64,000 nt of DNA, taken from positions 310,001-374,000 of the forward strand of contig NZ_JACHKA010000001.1 in the NCBI RefSeq assembly GCF_014203955.1, given 5' to 3'. A program made the translations under genes and the position numbers. Source of the stretch: Sphingobium lignivorans (lineage in GTDB: Bacteria > Pseudomonadota > Alphaproteobacteria > Sphingomonadales > Sphingomonadaceae). The notes beneath the pieces are model-generated. The model made no database searches. It was not told where the DNA came from and saw only the letters and a program-made list of their open reading frames with translations. Positions 17,911 through 26,699 of the stretch are shown here, piece by piece (within the stretch, counting starts at the first letter, position 1; every line of letters begins with the position of its first letter).

Positions 17911-18921
17911 CTAGATCTCGAAATTGATCATCTTGGACATGATGAACACGCCGATGCCCATCCAGCACATGCCGCCCAGCCCGACGAGTTGCATGAGGCT
18001 CAGCCCGAAGAGGCCGCCGGGATCGCCGTTGAAGAAGGGCGTCATATATTTGAAGTTGATCCAGCTGATGAGGCCGAACACCAGGAAAGGCAGCGCGCCG
18101 ATGATATAGGCCGACGCCTTGGATTCGGACGACATCGCCCGGATCTTGAGCTTCATCTGCGCGCGCTGGCGTAGAACCGAGCCGAGATTGGCCAGCGTCT
18201 CGGCGAGATTGCCGCCCGTTTCCCGCTGGATGTTGAGCGTGATGCAGAAGAACTGGAATTCCGGCGTGCCGAGCCGCGCCGCGGTCTCCTGCAGCGACTG
18301 GTCCATGGACTTGCCGATCTTGATCCGCTCGGTGATCATCTTGAATTCCTCGCCCACGGGTCCGGGAATTTCCTGGCTCACCACCGTCATCGTCTCGCTG
18401 ACCGGCAGGCCCGAGCGCAGGCCTCTCACCAGCAGGTCCAGCGCATCCGGGAAATTGGCGGTGAACTTGTCGATCCGCTTCGCGATCAGCTTGCCGATCA
18501 CCCAGTGCGGCAGGCCGAAACCGGTCGCCATTGCCAGCAGCAGGGCCGGTACGAAGGAAAAACCGCGCAGCAGCAGCAAGGCGAAGACCGTGATGGCCAG
18601 CCCCACGCAGACCATCATATACTGGCTGAGCGTCCATTTCCGGCCGGTCATGGCCAGCCGCTTGGTCAGCTGCTCGGGCCGGGGGACGAGCGAGGTGAGG
18701 AGCTTGTGCTTCTCCTGCTGGGTGGAGGCGATCGCCTTGCGCATGCGCGCCTCGATCTGGTTGCCGTCATTGCCGGTGTGGCGCCCGCGGATCGCGGCCA
18801 TGCGGCGCGCGCGCGCGCGCTCGGGCGACGGTCCGGAAAAGGCGAAGAACAGCATGGCGAGCATCGCCACCATGAGCAGGATCAGCAGGAGGAACCGTGC
18901 GTCCATCATCATCCCGTTCAA
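17911..18921 (-). CDS. tadB: Tad pilus inner-membrane platform protein TadB
   Basis: A 336-residue type II secretion F-domain protein with an N-terminal anchor, two mid-chain helices, the F-domain 'FPDALDLLVRGLRSGLPVSE' (about 160-180) and two C-terminal helices. It is the partner of TadC in the Flp pilus platform. Three ATG codons lie close together at the start (18921, 18912, 18909); none has a clear ribosome binding site. Directly upstream, only 34 bases away, is cpaE. The cpaF/tadA ATPase gene normally found at this point is missing. Confidence 0.94.
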   Translation of the reverse strand: MNGMMMDARFLLLILLMVAMLAMLFFAFSGPSPERARARRMAAIRGRHTGNDGNQIEARMRKAIASTQQEKHKLLTSLVPRPEQLTKRLAMTGRKWTLSQYMMVCVGLAITVFALLLLRGFSFVPALLLAMATGFGLPHWVIGKLIAKRIDKFTANFPDALDLLVRGLRSGLPVSETMTVVSQEIPGPVGEEFKMITERIKIGKSMDQSLQETAARLGTPEFQFFCITLNIQRETGGNLAETLANLGSVLRQRAQMKLKIRAMSSESKASAYIIGALPFLVFGLISWINFKYMTPFFNGDPGGLFGLSLMQLVGLGGMCWMGIGVFIMSKMINFEI

Positions 18922-18955
18922 TGACCGGGCGCGAAGTCAGCGCCGCCGCGATCCA

Positions 18956-20260
18956 TCATCCCGAAACCAGGTCCGCACTGGCTGGGCCCTTTGCCTTGCC
19001 CTGCCGGGGCAGCTTGCCTTCCAGCAGGCGGCTGATGAGCGAGCCCCCGGCTGCCTTGCCGGCGCCCTTGCGCTCCGCCGGATCGACCGAACCGCCGCTG
19101 GTCGCGATCGTCCTGCCGAGTTGCGCGAGACCCTGGCCGAGCTTGCTGGCGCGGCCGCTTTCAGCAACCGTCTTGCCCAGCTTGGCAGCCTGCGCGGTGA
19201 CCTTGGAATCATAAGGCAGGACAAGGTCGATCGGCCGCTCGATCGAATGTTCGAAATCCTTGCGCGCGATCTCCACCACGCCCGGCTGCGCCTTGTTGGC
19301 GACCACCATCACATGGCTTTGCGGCGCGTTGGACTTGAGCCAGGAGAGGATGCGGATCGTATCGCGGGCGGATGCGAGCGTGAACTCCGTCACCACGATC
19401 ACCACGTTCGATTCATGCACCAGATGCGGATGCTGGATCAGCATCGAGCGCGGCAGGTCCACGAATGTCCATTCGAACGCGCTGCGAAGCTCTTCCTCCA
19501 GCTGATGATAGGCCGAGCCATCCGTGATGAGCGGCTGGCTGATCGGCGCCTCGGCGGAGAGGAGCGCGAGCGTCTCGCTGGCCCGCACCATAGCGCGCTC
19601 GATGAAGAGCCCGTCGATGCGGCTTGGATTCTCGACTGCGTCGGTGAGGCCGCGGCCGGGCTCCAGATCCATCGCGAGCGCCCCGGTGCCGAAATGCACG
19701 TCGAGGTCGAGCAATGCGGTGGGGCTCTTGCCCTTGGCGCTGCTGAGATAAGCGAGCGAGGTCGCGATCGTGGAGGCGCCCACGCCGCCCCGGGTGCCGA
19801 TGACGCTGACCAGCACGTGCGGCCGGTCATCGCCGATGTCGGCCTTGGGCGCCAGGAAGACGGCGTGCGCGCCGGCCAGGGCATCGCGCAGCGTGTCGGC
19901 GGACAGCGGCTTGAGCAGATAATCCTGGATGCCGCTCGCGATGAGATCGCGATACAGGCGCACGTCGTTCACTTGCCCGCTCGCGATCACCACGGTGCCG
20001 GGCTCGCAGACTTCCGCAAGGCTGTTGATGTCGTTCAGCGGATCGCCGGATTCGGAGAGGTCGACGAACAGGACATTCGGGCTCGCCGACATGGAGAGCG
20101 ACTGCACGGCATTGCGCAGGCCGCCCTTGTAGACCTTCTCGACCGGCCAGCCCAGTTCCTGGACCACGGCGCGAATGAGATCGAGGCTGTGATCATCGCA
20201 CACATAGGCATGAAAGGGGTCGCGCCCATGGGGGCCGCCGGGTTTCCACGGTGCGTTCAT
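18956..20260 (-). CDS. cpaE: Tad pilus localisation ATPase CpaE/TadZ
   Basis: A 434-residue protein. The N-terminal region (about 15-135) is a receiver-like atypical domain, and the C-terminal region is a MinD/ParA-type ATPase with the deviant Walker A 'GTRGGVGAST' near residue 155. A basic, Gly-rich tail follows. CpaE/TadZ marks the pole or assembly site of the Tad pilus. It lies one base after cpaD. There is no tadA after it, unlike the common cpaE-cpaF-tadB order. Confidence 0.94.
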   Translation of the reverse strand: MNAPWKPGGPHGRDPFHAYVCDDHSLDLIRAVVQELGWPVEKVYKGGLRNAVQSLSMSASPNVLFVDLSESGDPLNDINSLAEVCEPGTVVIASGQVNDVRLYRDLIASGIQDYLLKPLSADTLRDALAGAHAVFLAPKADIGDDRPHVLVSVIGTRGGVGASTIATSLAYLSSAKGKSPTALLDLDVHFGTGALAMDLEPGRGLTDAVENPSRIDGLFIERAMVRASETLALLSAEAPISQPLITDGSAYHQLEEELRSAFEWTFVDLPRSMLIQHPHLVHESNVVIVVTEFTLASARDTIRILSWLKSNAPQSHVMVVANKAQPGVVEIARKDFEHSIERPIDLVLPYDSKVTAQAAKLGKTVAESGRASKLGQGLAQLGRTIATSGGSVDPAERKGAGKAAGGSLISRLLEGKLPRQGKAKGPASADLVSG

Positions 20261-20261
20261 C

Positions 20262-20927
20262 TCACTTGCCTCCCGCCGACATGGCCTGAAGTCCGCCGGC
20301 GCCGGTGGGCGCCTTTTCCTGATAGGCCTTGATCGCCTTGCCGCTCACGCCGTTGGTGGGATCGATGTCCGAGGCGCGTCCCTCGACGAGGTCGCGCGGG
20401 TCGGCCACCATCGCGGCGAGATTGGAGGCCGCGGCGCAGCCATAATTGTCGCTGAGGCCACCGACGAAATCGGCTTCCGCCTTGTCCCGCCAGCTCGGGC
20501 AGCCCGGCACGCTCGCCGTGGAGCGGCTGACCACGACGCGCACGCCGCCAGCGGGCGCTTCTCCGGCCGTGACCGGCGCATCGCCTTCCACCAGCAGCCC
20601 ATAGCGCCCGACGACCTCGCCCACCGCGTCGCGCAGGGCGAGCGAACCGCCGGCGCTGGCCAGCGACACATGATCGCCATAGCCGAGGCGCAGCGCGCTG
20701 AACCAGGCATTGAGTCGGCTGCGGTCAGCCGAACCCAGGGTGCCGTCGCTCTCGCCCGTCACGTCGAAGACGAAGTCGGTGCGCTCGACCACCGGCTGAT
20801 GCGCCGATTCGACGCCGCGCTCGGCCTTGCGGGCAACCGCTGGCGCAGCCGCCAGCACAGGCGCGATGACAAGGCAGAGCGCCAGCGCACGGGCGGCGGG
20901 CCTGAAGAAGAAGCTCGTCTTTTCCAT
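20262..20927 (-). CDS. cpaD: Tad pilus periplasmic protein CpaD
   Basis: A 221-residue exported protein of the CpaD family. It has an N-terminal hydrophobic signal, then the family's C-terminal signature 'VPGCPSW' and 'NYGCAAASNLAAMVADPRDLV'. CpaD is a periplasmic or outer-membrane-associated component that stabilises the secretin. Family members are often lipoproteins. Here a clear lipobox is not obvious, since the only Cys in the signal ('LALC') is early. It lies between cpaC and cpaE, with one base before cpaE. Confidence 0.92.
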   Translation of the reverse strand: MEKTSFFFRPAARALALCLVIAPVLAAAPAVARKAERGVESAHQPVVERTDFVFDVTGESDGTLGSADRSRLNAWFSALRLGYGDHVSLASAGGSLALRDAVGEVVGRYGLLVEGDAPVTAGEAPAGGVRVVVSRSTASVPGCPSWRDKAEADFVGGLSDNYGCAAASNLAAMVADPRDLVEGRASDIDPTNGVSGKAIKAYQEKAPTGAGGLQAMSAGGK

Positions 20928-20945
20928 CCTGCGTATCTTCCCTTG

Positions 20946-22463
20946 TCAGAAGCTGAAACCGGGCGCGGCCTGGCCCTTGTTCGACCGGGCGGCATTGCCG
21001 ACCTTGTCCGGCGTCACGGTGGTCGGCTGCGCCGCCTTGGGCGCGGGCCGGCTGGCACCGGTCTCGCCGGCATGGATCTGGCCGCCGAGGATGCGCTGGC
21101 CGTCGTCGGCATTGCGATAGCCATCGGTCGGCAGCACGATCTGGCGCGCATCCACCGGCTTCACCAGATACGGCGTCACGACGATGACCAGCTCCGTCTC
21201 CTGGCGGCGATAGCCCTGCGACTTGAACAGGTTGCCGATGATCGGCAGGTCGCCGAGGAACGGCGCCTTCTCGATGGTGTTGCCGCTGGAGCTGGACAGC
21301 AGGCCGCCGATCATGAAGCTCTGGCCCGAGCCGAGTTCCACGGTCGTCTCCGCCCGGCGGGTGGAGATGCCGGGGATGGTGAAGCCGTTGAGGCGCACCG
21401 CCGAACCATTGTCGAGTTGCGAGACCTCCGGGCGGACGCGCATCGAGATGCGGCCGTCTGCAAGGACGGTCGGCGTGAAGGCAAGGCTGACGCCATATTG
21501 CTTGTACTCGACCGAGACCTGTCCCAGCGTCGTCGAGAGCGGAATGGGAATTTCGCCACCGGCCAGGAAGCTCGCCGTCTCGCCCGAGAGCGCGGTCAGG
21601 TTGGGATTGGCCAGCGTCGATGCCAGCCCCTGCGTTTCCGCCAGGTCGAGCGCGCCGAGCACGTCGAGGCCGAACAACCGGCCCTCGCCGAACAGCGACG
21701 TGCCGCTGGTGCCCGGCGTCACGGCCGTCGCGCCTTCCGACACTTTACTGCCGACCAGCAGAGGGCCGCCCATGGTCCATTGCGGATAGAATTCCCGGCC
21801 TTGCCCCACCCCGAACTTGAAGCCGCCGGTTGCGTCGGCGGTGGCGAGGTTGAAGCCGATATTCTTGGAAAGGCTCTTGTTCACCTCTGCGATGCGGACC
21901 TGCAGGTTGACCTGCAGTGGCGTCGCGGTCTTGAGGCGGCTGACGACATTGGTCTCCTTGCCCGAGAAGGCCTGGACGAGGCGCTCGACCTCGGCTGCGT
22001 CTTCCGGCGCGCCGACCGTGCCGGTCAGCAGCACCAGGCCGTTCATCGTGCTCACCTGGACATTGGCGTCCGGCATGGCGAGGCGCAGCATCTGGTCGAT
22101 GCTGGTGATGTTGTTGCCCACGCGGACTGCATTGGCATAGAGCATCTTGCCATTGCCCGAGGTCACGAAGATGTTGGTCTCGCCCGGCGCTTTGGCGATC
22201 AGGTAGATCTGGCGCTGGGAGCGCACATGGACGTCCAGCACATTGGGATTGGCGATCACCACGTCAGTGAGGCTGTCAGGCAGGTTGACCACCCGGCTCT
22301 CGCCCACGGCGAGCAGCAGGGCGCCGTTTTCCTGCGGCGCGGCACCGGCGGCGAGCAGCCCGGACGGCGCAAGCGCGGCGCTGGAGGCGATGGCGAGTGC
22401 GGCGGCGAGAGCGCCGGCCGCGACGCGCGCCAGCGATGGCTGGAGGACATGGCTCATCTTCAC
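20946..22463 (-). CDS. cpaC: Tad pilus outer-membrane secretin CpaC/RcpA
   Basis: A 505-residue secretin. A signal peptide is followed by a BON-like/N-domain ('LPDSLTDVVIANPNVLDVHV'), a second periplasmic domain, and the secretin core with 'SFMIGGLLSSSSG' and 'FLGDLPIIGNLFKS', ending near 'ELVIVVTPYLVKP'. The ring conducts the pilus through the outer membrane. Its ATG overlaps the cpaB stop by four bases (ATGA), so the two are translationally coupled. Confidence 0.96.
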   Translation of the reverse strand: MKMSHVLQPSLARVAAGALAAALAIASSAALAPSGLLAAGAAPQENGALLLAVGESRVVNLPDSLTDVVIANPNVLDVHVRSQRQIYLIAKAPGETNIFVTSGNGKMLYANAVRVGNNITSIDQMLRLAMPDANVQVSTMNGLVLLTGTVGAPEDAAEVERLVQAFSGKETNVVSRLKTATPLQVNLQVRIAEVNKSLSKNIGFNLATADATGGFKFGVGQGREFYPQWTMGGPLLVGSKVSEGATAVTPGTSGTSLFGEGRLFGLDVLGALDLAETQGLASTLANPNLTALSGETASFLAGGEIPIPLSTTLGQVSVEYKQYGVSLAFTPTVLADGRISMRVRPEVSQLDNGSAVRLNGFTIPGISTRRAETTVELGSGQSFMIGGLLSSSSGNTIEKAPFLGDLPIIGNLFKSQGYRRQETELVIVVTPYLVKPVDARQIVLPTDGYRNADDGQRILGGQIHAGETGASRPAPKAAQPTTVTPDKVGNAARSNKGQAAPGFSF

Positions 22464-23470
22464 TTGCTCCCGACCTCGACGGTAGTGACGCTGCCGCCGC
22501 GCGCCACGCGCACGACCGGCCCCGAGCCGCTGCCCCCGCCCGCGGCGACCACGGCCGGCGCATTGGGGTCGACGGGCTTGCCGGGCACGCTGCTGCGCTG
22601 GTAGCGCGAGACATCCGCGCCGGTGGAATAGGACGAGCGGCGGTCGGACGGGCTGCGCGCCAGCGCGGCGATCATCGCCTTCTCGCCCTTCTCGTCGCCC
22701 GCGCCGGACGCATCGATGTCCCCGGAGGCGAGCGCCTCCTCAAGTTCCTGATTGTTGTCCGCGATCGAGCGCAGCGAGAGCGTGATGGTGCCGACGGTCT
22801 GGGCCACGCTGATCTTCTCCGCCATGCGCGGGGTGACTTCGAGCGTGACGTTGGAGAATGTCTGGACGACCGGCTGGCCATCCTCGCCCACGGCATTGGT
22901 GCGCTGGTCAGTGGCGAGCACGCGCAGATTGCGCAGGATCGTCTCGGCGACCTTGAGCGGTTCGCCTTCGCCACCACCCACGACGCTCTGCGTGAGCACC
23001 AGATCCACCCGGTCGCCGGGGAACACGAACCCCGCGACGCTGCTCTGCACGGAAACCGGCACGGTCACGGCACGCATGCCCGGCCCGAGCGCGGCGGCAA
23101 GGAAGCCGCGGTCGCCGGCCTTGATGAGCGAGCCCTGCGTGACGGGCTGGCCCGCGGCGATCGCCGTGCGCACCACGGCGCCGGCCAGCTTCGCCTCGTC
23201 GGCCTTGCCCTGGATATAATAGGCTTCCTCGACCAGCTCTTTGGGCCAGGGCTGGTAGCGATAGGCATCCGGACCCATGATCGTGCCGACGGGCAGCGAC
23301 TTGGTCGCGACCAGCACATGGGGCATGTCGGCAGGATTGGGCATCGCGGCCGCCGTCGCGCTGGGTGCGCCGCCGCCGCCGCCTCCGTTGAACATGGAGC
23401 GTGCGAGGAATGCCGTCGTCACCGCAATGATGAGGGCACCCGCCAGCAGCGCGATCTTCCTGGGTTCCAT
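22460..23470 (-). CDS. cpaB: Tad pilus assembly protein CpaB/RcpC
   Basis: A 336-residue protein with an N-terminal membrane anchor ('ALLAGALIIAVTTAFLA'), a Gly-rich linker, an SAF-type domain ('MPHVLVATKSLPVGTIM', 'AGQPVTQGSLI'), and 'FVFPGDRVDLVLT' typical of CpaB. It is thought to sit in the periplasm with the secretin. It overlaps the secretin gene by four bases and lies 52 bases after cpaA. Confidence 0.95.
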   Translation of the reverse strand: MEPRKIALLAGALIIAVTTAFLARSMFNGGGGGGAPSATAAAMPNPADMPHVLVATKSLPVGTIMGPDAYRYQPWPKELVEEAYYIQGKADEAKLAGAVVRTAIAAGQPVTQGSLIKAGDRGFLAAALGPGMRAVTVPVSVQSSVAGFVFPGDRVDLVLTQSVVGGGEGEPLKVAETILRNLRVLATDQRTNAVGEDGQPVVQTFSNVTLEVTPRMAEKISVAQTVGTITLSLRSIADNNQELEEALASGDIDASGAGDEKGEKAMIAALARSPSDRRSSYSTGADVSRYQRSSVPGKPVDPNAPAVVAAGGGSGSGPVVRVARGGSVTTVEVGSK

Positions 23471-23522
23471 GTAGACAACCGCCTCCGATCGATGGGACCA
23501 CGAGTCCCGGTCGCATTCATTA

Positions 23523-23996
23523 TTAAGTCAAAGGGTTAAGATAGCGTTCGCCCATTACCCATAGCCCGGCGAGCGCGATGGCGACGCCATAGGGGATTTC
23601 CGGCCGGCCGATCCTGCGGCTCATCCGATGATGGACGACCGTCGCGAGCGTCACGACACCGCCGATCAGCGCCATCACCACGATGAGCAGAGACATGGCC
23701 TGGAGCGGCAGCCACAGCGCGATCGCGGCGAGCATCTTCACGTCGCCGCCGCCCATCATCCCGAGCGAGAACAGGACGGCGAAGAGCACGAACACCGTGA
23801 GCGCCAGAGCGATCTGGAGGACCACGTCCGGATAGAGCGCAAGGCCATTGGCCCACCACCAGAGGGGCGCCAGCAGCGCGATGCCGAGATTGAGGCGATT
23901 GGAGATGATGCGGCTGCGCAGGTCCGTCGCCGCGCCCCACAGCAGGAGCAGCGCCAGAGCCGCGCTCAGCAAAGAAGAAGCCCACACCCCCGACAT
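23523..23996 (-). CDS. cpaA: Prepilin peptidase CpaA/TadV (A24 family)
   Basis: A 157-residue integral membrane aspartic protease of the short A24 type. The two catalytic Asp positions are visible: one in 'GAATDLRSR' near residue 25 and the GxGD-like 'MMGGGDVKML' near residue 85. It cleaves the leader of Flp prepilins. It is the first gene of the pilus operon. No Flp pilin gene lies in the 103 bases upstream or anywhere in the window. Confidence 0.93.
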   Translation of the reverse strand: MSGVWASSLLSAALALLLLWGAATDLRSRIISNRLNLGIALLAPLWWWANGLALYPDVVLQIALALTVFVLFAVLFSLGMMGGGDVKMLAAIALWLPLQAMSLLIVVMALIGGVVTLATVVHHRMSRRIGRPEIPYGVAIALAGLWVMGERYLNPLT

Positions 23997-24099
23997 ACCG
24001 GATTATGCCTAGACGTTACGCCTTACCAAATCGTAACCAGCCGCTCATGTCCGCCCCCGCGCTCTCCCCGCTCTCGTCCGATCCCGCGGTCCTGTCCGC

Positions 24100-25218
24100 A
24101 TGGTGACGACCGACATCCTCATCGTCGGCGGAGGCATGGCCGGGTTCAGCATGGCCGCGACTCTGGCGCCGCATGCCGGCGTCATCCTGATCGAGCAGGA
24201 GTCGCAGCCGGGCTATCACGCTTCCGGGCGCTCGGTGGCCTTCTGGGAAGAGAGCTATGGCGGACCGGGCGTGCAGCCGCTCACCAGCGCCAGCGGCCCG
24301 CTGCTGCGCGCGCCGGACCCCGCTTTTTCCGAGACCCCTTTCCTGGGCCCGCGCAGCGCCATCCACATCGGCAAGGCCGATGATGACGGGCTCGCCGAGG
24401 GCATGCTGGCGGCCTTCGCCGGGAGCGGCGTGACGTTCGAGCGGGTCGACCGGGCCGCCATGCTCCGCGCCCTGCCAGGCCTGCGGGAGCCATGGGTCGT
24501 GGGTGTCGCCGAGCCCTCCTGCCGGGACATCGACGCTGCCGGCCTGCTCGGCGCCTATCGCCGCGCGGCGATTCGCGCGGGCACCCGCGTGCAGCTCTCG
24601 ACCCGCTTCGCGGCCGCGCGGCGGGAAGGGCGGGGATGGCAGGTCGAGACGAGCAGCGGAACGATCGCCTGCGGCATGATCGTCAACGCGGCGGGGGCAT
24701 GGGCGGACGATGTCGCCCGGCGCGCCGGACTGGGGCCGCTGGCCATCAAGCCCTATCGCCGCACGGTCGTGCAGCTTCGCTGTCCCGAGGCGCCGGCGCA
24801 TTTCCCGCTGATCGCGGATCTGGGCGGCGGCTTCTACTTCAAGTCGGAAGGCGCGGGCCGGCTCTGGCTCTCCCCGCATGACGAGACGCCGGACGTCCCG
24901 CGCGATGTGGCGCCCGAGGAACTGGATGTCGCCATCGCGATCGACCGCTTCTGCGCGGTCGTCGACTGGCGGATCGCGGCGGTCGAGCACAAATGGGCCG
25001 GCCTGCGCAGCTTCGCGCCGGACCGGCTGCCGGCCTATGGCTTCGATCCGCGCACGGAGGGCTTCTTCTGGTTTGCCGGGCAGGGCGGCTTCGGCATACA
25101 GACCGCGCCGGCCGCGGCCCTGATCGGTGGCGCCCTGGCGCTTGGCCAGCCGCTTCCGCCCGCCGTCGCGATGATCGACGCCGCGGCCTACGCGCCCGGA
25201 CGGCTCATTGAGGACTGA
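24100..25218 (+). CDS. FAD-dependent D-amino-acid dehydrogenase, DauA-like
   Basis: A 372-residue DAO-family flavoenzyme. The dinucleotide motif 'ILIVGGGMAGFSMA' is at 6-19 and 'PGYHASGRSVAFWEESYGG' follows. 'VNAAGAWADDVA', 'HKWAGLRSFAPD' and 'EGFFWFAGQGGFGIQT' near the C-terminus match the Pseudomonas D-arginine dehydrogenase DauA closely in pattern. DauA oxidises D-arginine and other D-amino acids to 2-oxo acids with an external electron acceptor. The substrate here is inferred. No dauB gene is adjacent. It is divergent from the pilus operon. Confidence 0.88.
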   Translation: MVTTDILIVGGGMAGFSMAATLAPHAGVILIEQESQPGYHASGRSVAFWEESYGGPGVQPLTSASGPLLRAPDPAFSETPFLGPRSAIHIGKADDDGLAEGMLAAFAGSGVTFERVDRAAMLRALPGLREPWVVGVAEPSCRDIDAAGLLGAYRRAAIRAGTRVQLSTRFAAARREGRGWQVETSSGTIACGMIVNAAGAWADDVARRAGLGPLAIKPYRRTVVQLRCPEAPAHFPLIADLGGGFYFKSEGAGRLWLSPHDETPDVPRDVAPEELDVAIAIDRFCAVVDWRIAAVEHKWAGLRSFAPDRLPAYGFDPRTEGFFWFAGQGGFGIQTAPAAALIGGALALGQPLPPAVAMIDAAAYAPGRLIED

Positions 25219-25263
25219 AGCACGAGCGAGGGCGGCGGCGCGCCGGGCGCCGCCTGCCGTGCC

Positions 25264-25869
25264 TTATTTCAGCGTATCGAGATAGGCGATGATGTCGGCG
25301 CGGCTCTTGTCATTGGCGACGCCGGCGAACGCCATCTTGGTGCCGGGCACCACTTTCATCGGCGCGCGAAGATAATCGGAGAGGGCCGCGTTGGTCCACA
25401 CCTTGCCGCTGGCCTTCATCGCCGGGGAATAATTGAAGTCGGGCAGGGCTGCCGCCTTGCGCCCGACCACGCCATGCAGCGAGGGGCCGAGGCCGTGCTT
25501 GCCCGGTTCGAGCGCATGGCAGATCTTGCACTGGGCATAGAGCTTCGCGCCATTGGCTGCGTCTCCGCCAGCGGCGGTCTCCACCGGGGCAGCCGGCGCG
25601 GGCTCGGTCGCGGCCGGCGTGGCGGCAGCGGTTGGCGTGGCGGTCGCGGCCGGAGTCGGCTGAGCTTCGGGCTCCGTCACATTGGCAGGTGCGGGCTCGC
25701 CAGCGACATTCCCAAGCGCTTCGTTTGCGGGGGCGTCAGGCACGGCCACGGCATTGCCGGCCGGTTCCGGCTGGCTGCCGCAGGCGGCGAGAAAGAGAAG
25801 CAGTCCCATGCTGATTGCGCCGGACGCGAGTCCAGCGTCGGTCTGACCTGGCCGACGAAGCTTGCCCAC
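25264..25869 (-). CDS. Lipoprotein cytochrome c with Ala/Pro/Thr-rich linker
   Basis: A 201-residue protein. Signal segment 'MGLLLFLAAC' is a lipobox, so the protein is tethered to a membrane. About 85 residues of Ala/Pro/Thr-rich linker follow, then a class I cytochrome c domain with CxxCH ('CKICH') and axial Met in 'PGTKMAFAG'. It probably carries electrons in the periplasm. The GTG at 25869 is chosen because AGGGAG precedes it and the basic KLRR n-region follows; the ATG at 25959 gives a non-signal leader. It faces the MarR gene across 263 bases without other genes. Confidence 0.88.
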   Translation of the reverse strand: MGKLRRPGQTDAGLASGAISMGLLLFLAACGSQPEPAGNAVAVPDAPANEALGNVAGEPAPANVTEPEAQPTPAATATPTAAATPAATEPAPAAPVETAAGGDAANGAKLYAQCKICHALEPGKHGLGPSLHGVVGRKAAALPDFNYSPAMKASGKVWTNAALSDYLRAPMKVVPGTKMAFAGVANDKSRADIIAYLDTLK

Positions 25870-26132
25870 TTGATCACTCCCTGACTGTTCTGTCGTTCCC
25901 GTTGCCCGTGGGCAAACGGCGATCCTCTGCGCCGGGACGCGGACATCGTCAACTGGCAATCACCGCCCGCAGAGGCGCCGTGAAGCCGGGCGGTCGCGCG
26001 GTTCCGGGTGATGAGGGCAGTTGACAGGGACCGGCAAAGATGTCGATGAACGGCCAACCAGCCGCGATCACCGGATGGAAGGGGCCGAGATTGAACGAGA
26101 CGGGTGAGACTCTCCTGGAGGAACCGGACGCG

Positions 26133-26597
26133 ATGCCGAAACTGGACGGTACGACCAGGCTCGACCGGGAATATGGCTTCACTTACCGGATCATCCTGAT
26201 CGCTCGGCGCTACCGGGCCCTGCTGGACGAGCAGCTTCGCCCGCTCGGCTACGGCACCGCGCGCATGGAAGCGCTGTCCACCATTGCCCGCTCCAAGGAG
26301 CCGAGCGCGCAGATCTCCATCGCCAAGCGCATCGGCATCGAAGGCCCGACGCTGACCCGGATGCTCGACACGCTCGAAGCGGACGGGCTGGTGGTCCGGC
26401 GGCAGGACCCCAATGACCGCCGCACCAAGCTCATCGAGCTGACCGCCGATGGCGAGAAGGCGCTCAAGGAAATCATGCAAGTCGCCAATGCCTTCCGCGC
26501 CAGCGTGCTGGACGCGCTCAGCGACGATGAGCTCGATCGGGCGAACGGCGTTACCGACAAGCTGATGCGACTGCTCTGCGAGGGCGCGGAACGCTGA
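26133..26597 (+). CDS. MarR family transcriptional regulator (first of three)
   Basis: A 154-residue winged-helix regulator. Helices 'RIILIARRYRALLDEQLRPLG' begin the dimer region, the recognition region is 'ISIAKRIGIEGPTLTRMLDTLE', and the wing is 'RRQDPNDRRTKLIELT'. MarR dimers repress nearby genes until a small ligand releases them. The ATG at 26133 has GGAGG about 12 bases upstream; a further in-frame ATG at 26040 is possible. It lies about 100 bases before the hydroxyacid dehydrogenase operon in the same direction and may control it. Confidence 0.92.
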   Translation: MPKLDGTTRLDREYGFTYRIILIARRYRALLDEQLRPLGYGTARMEALSTIARSKEPSAQISIAKRIGIEGPTLTRMLDTLEADGLVVRRQDPNDRRTKLIELTADGEKALKEIMQVANAFRASVLDALSDDELDRANGVTDKLMRLLCEGAER

Positions 26598-26699
26598 AGG
26601 CCGGGTCGGCCGGGCGCGCGAAACGGGCCCGGGCGGTGCTGGACTTCGCCTGACAGCCCATATAGTTGCAGAGCGAATGATCTGCGGGAGGATGCGGGA

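Noticed and set aside
18802-18822. Alternating GC run inside tadB
   Set aside because: Short GC-dinucleotide run encoding Arg-Ala residues in the coding frame; not a separate repeat element.
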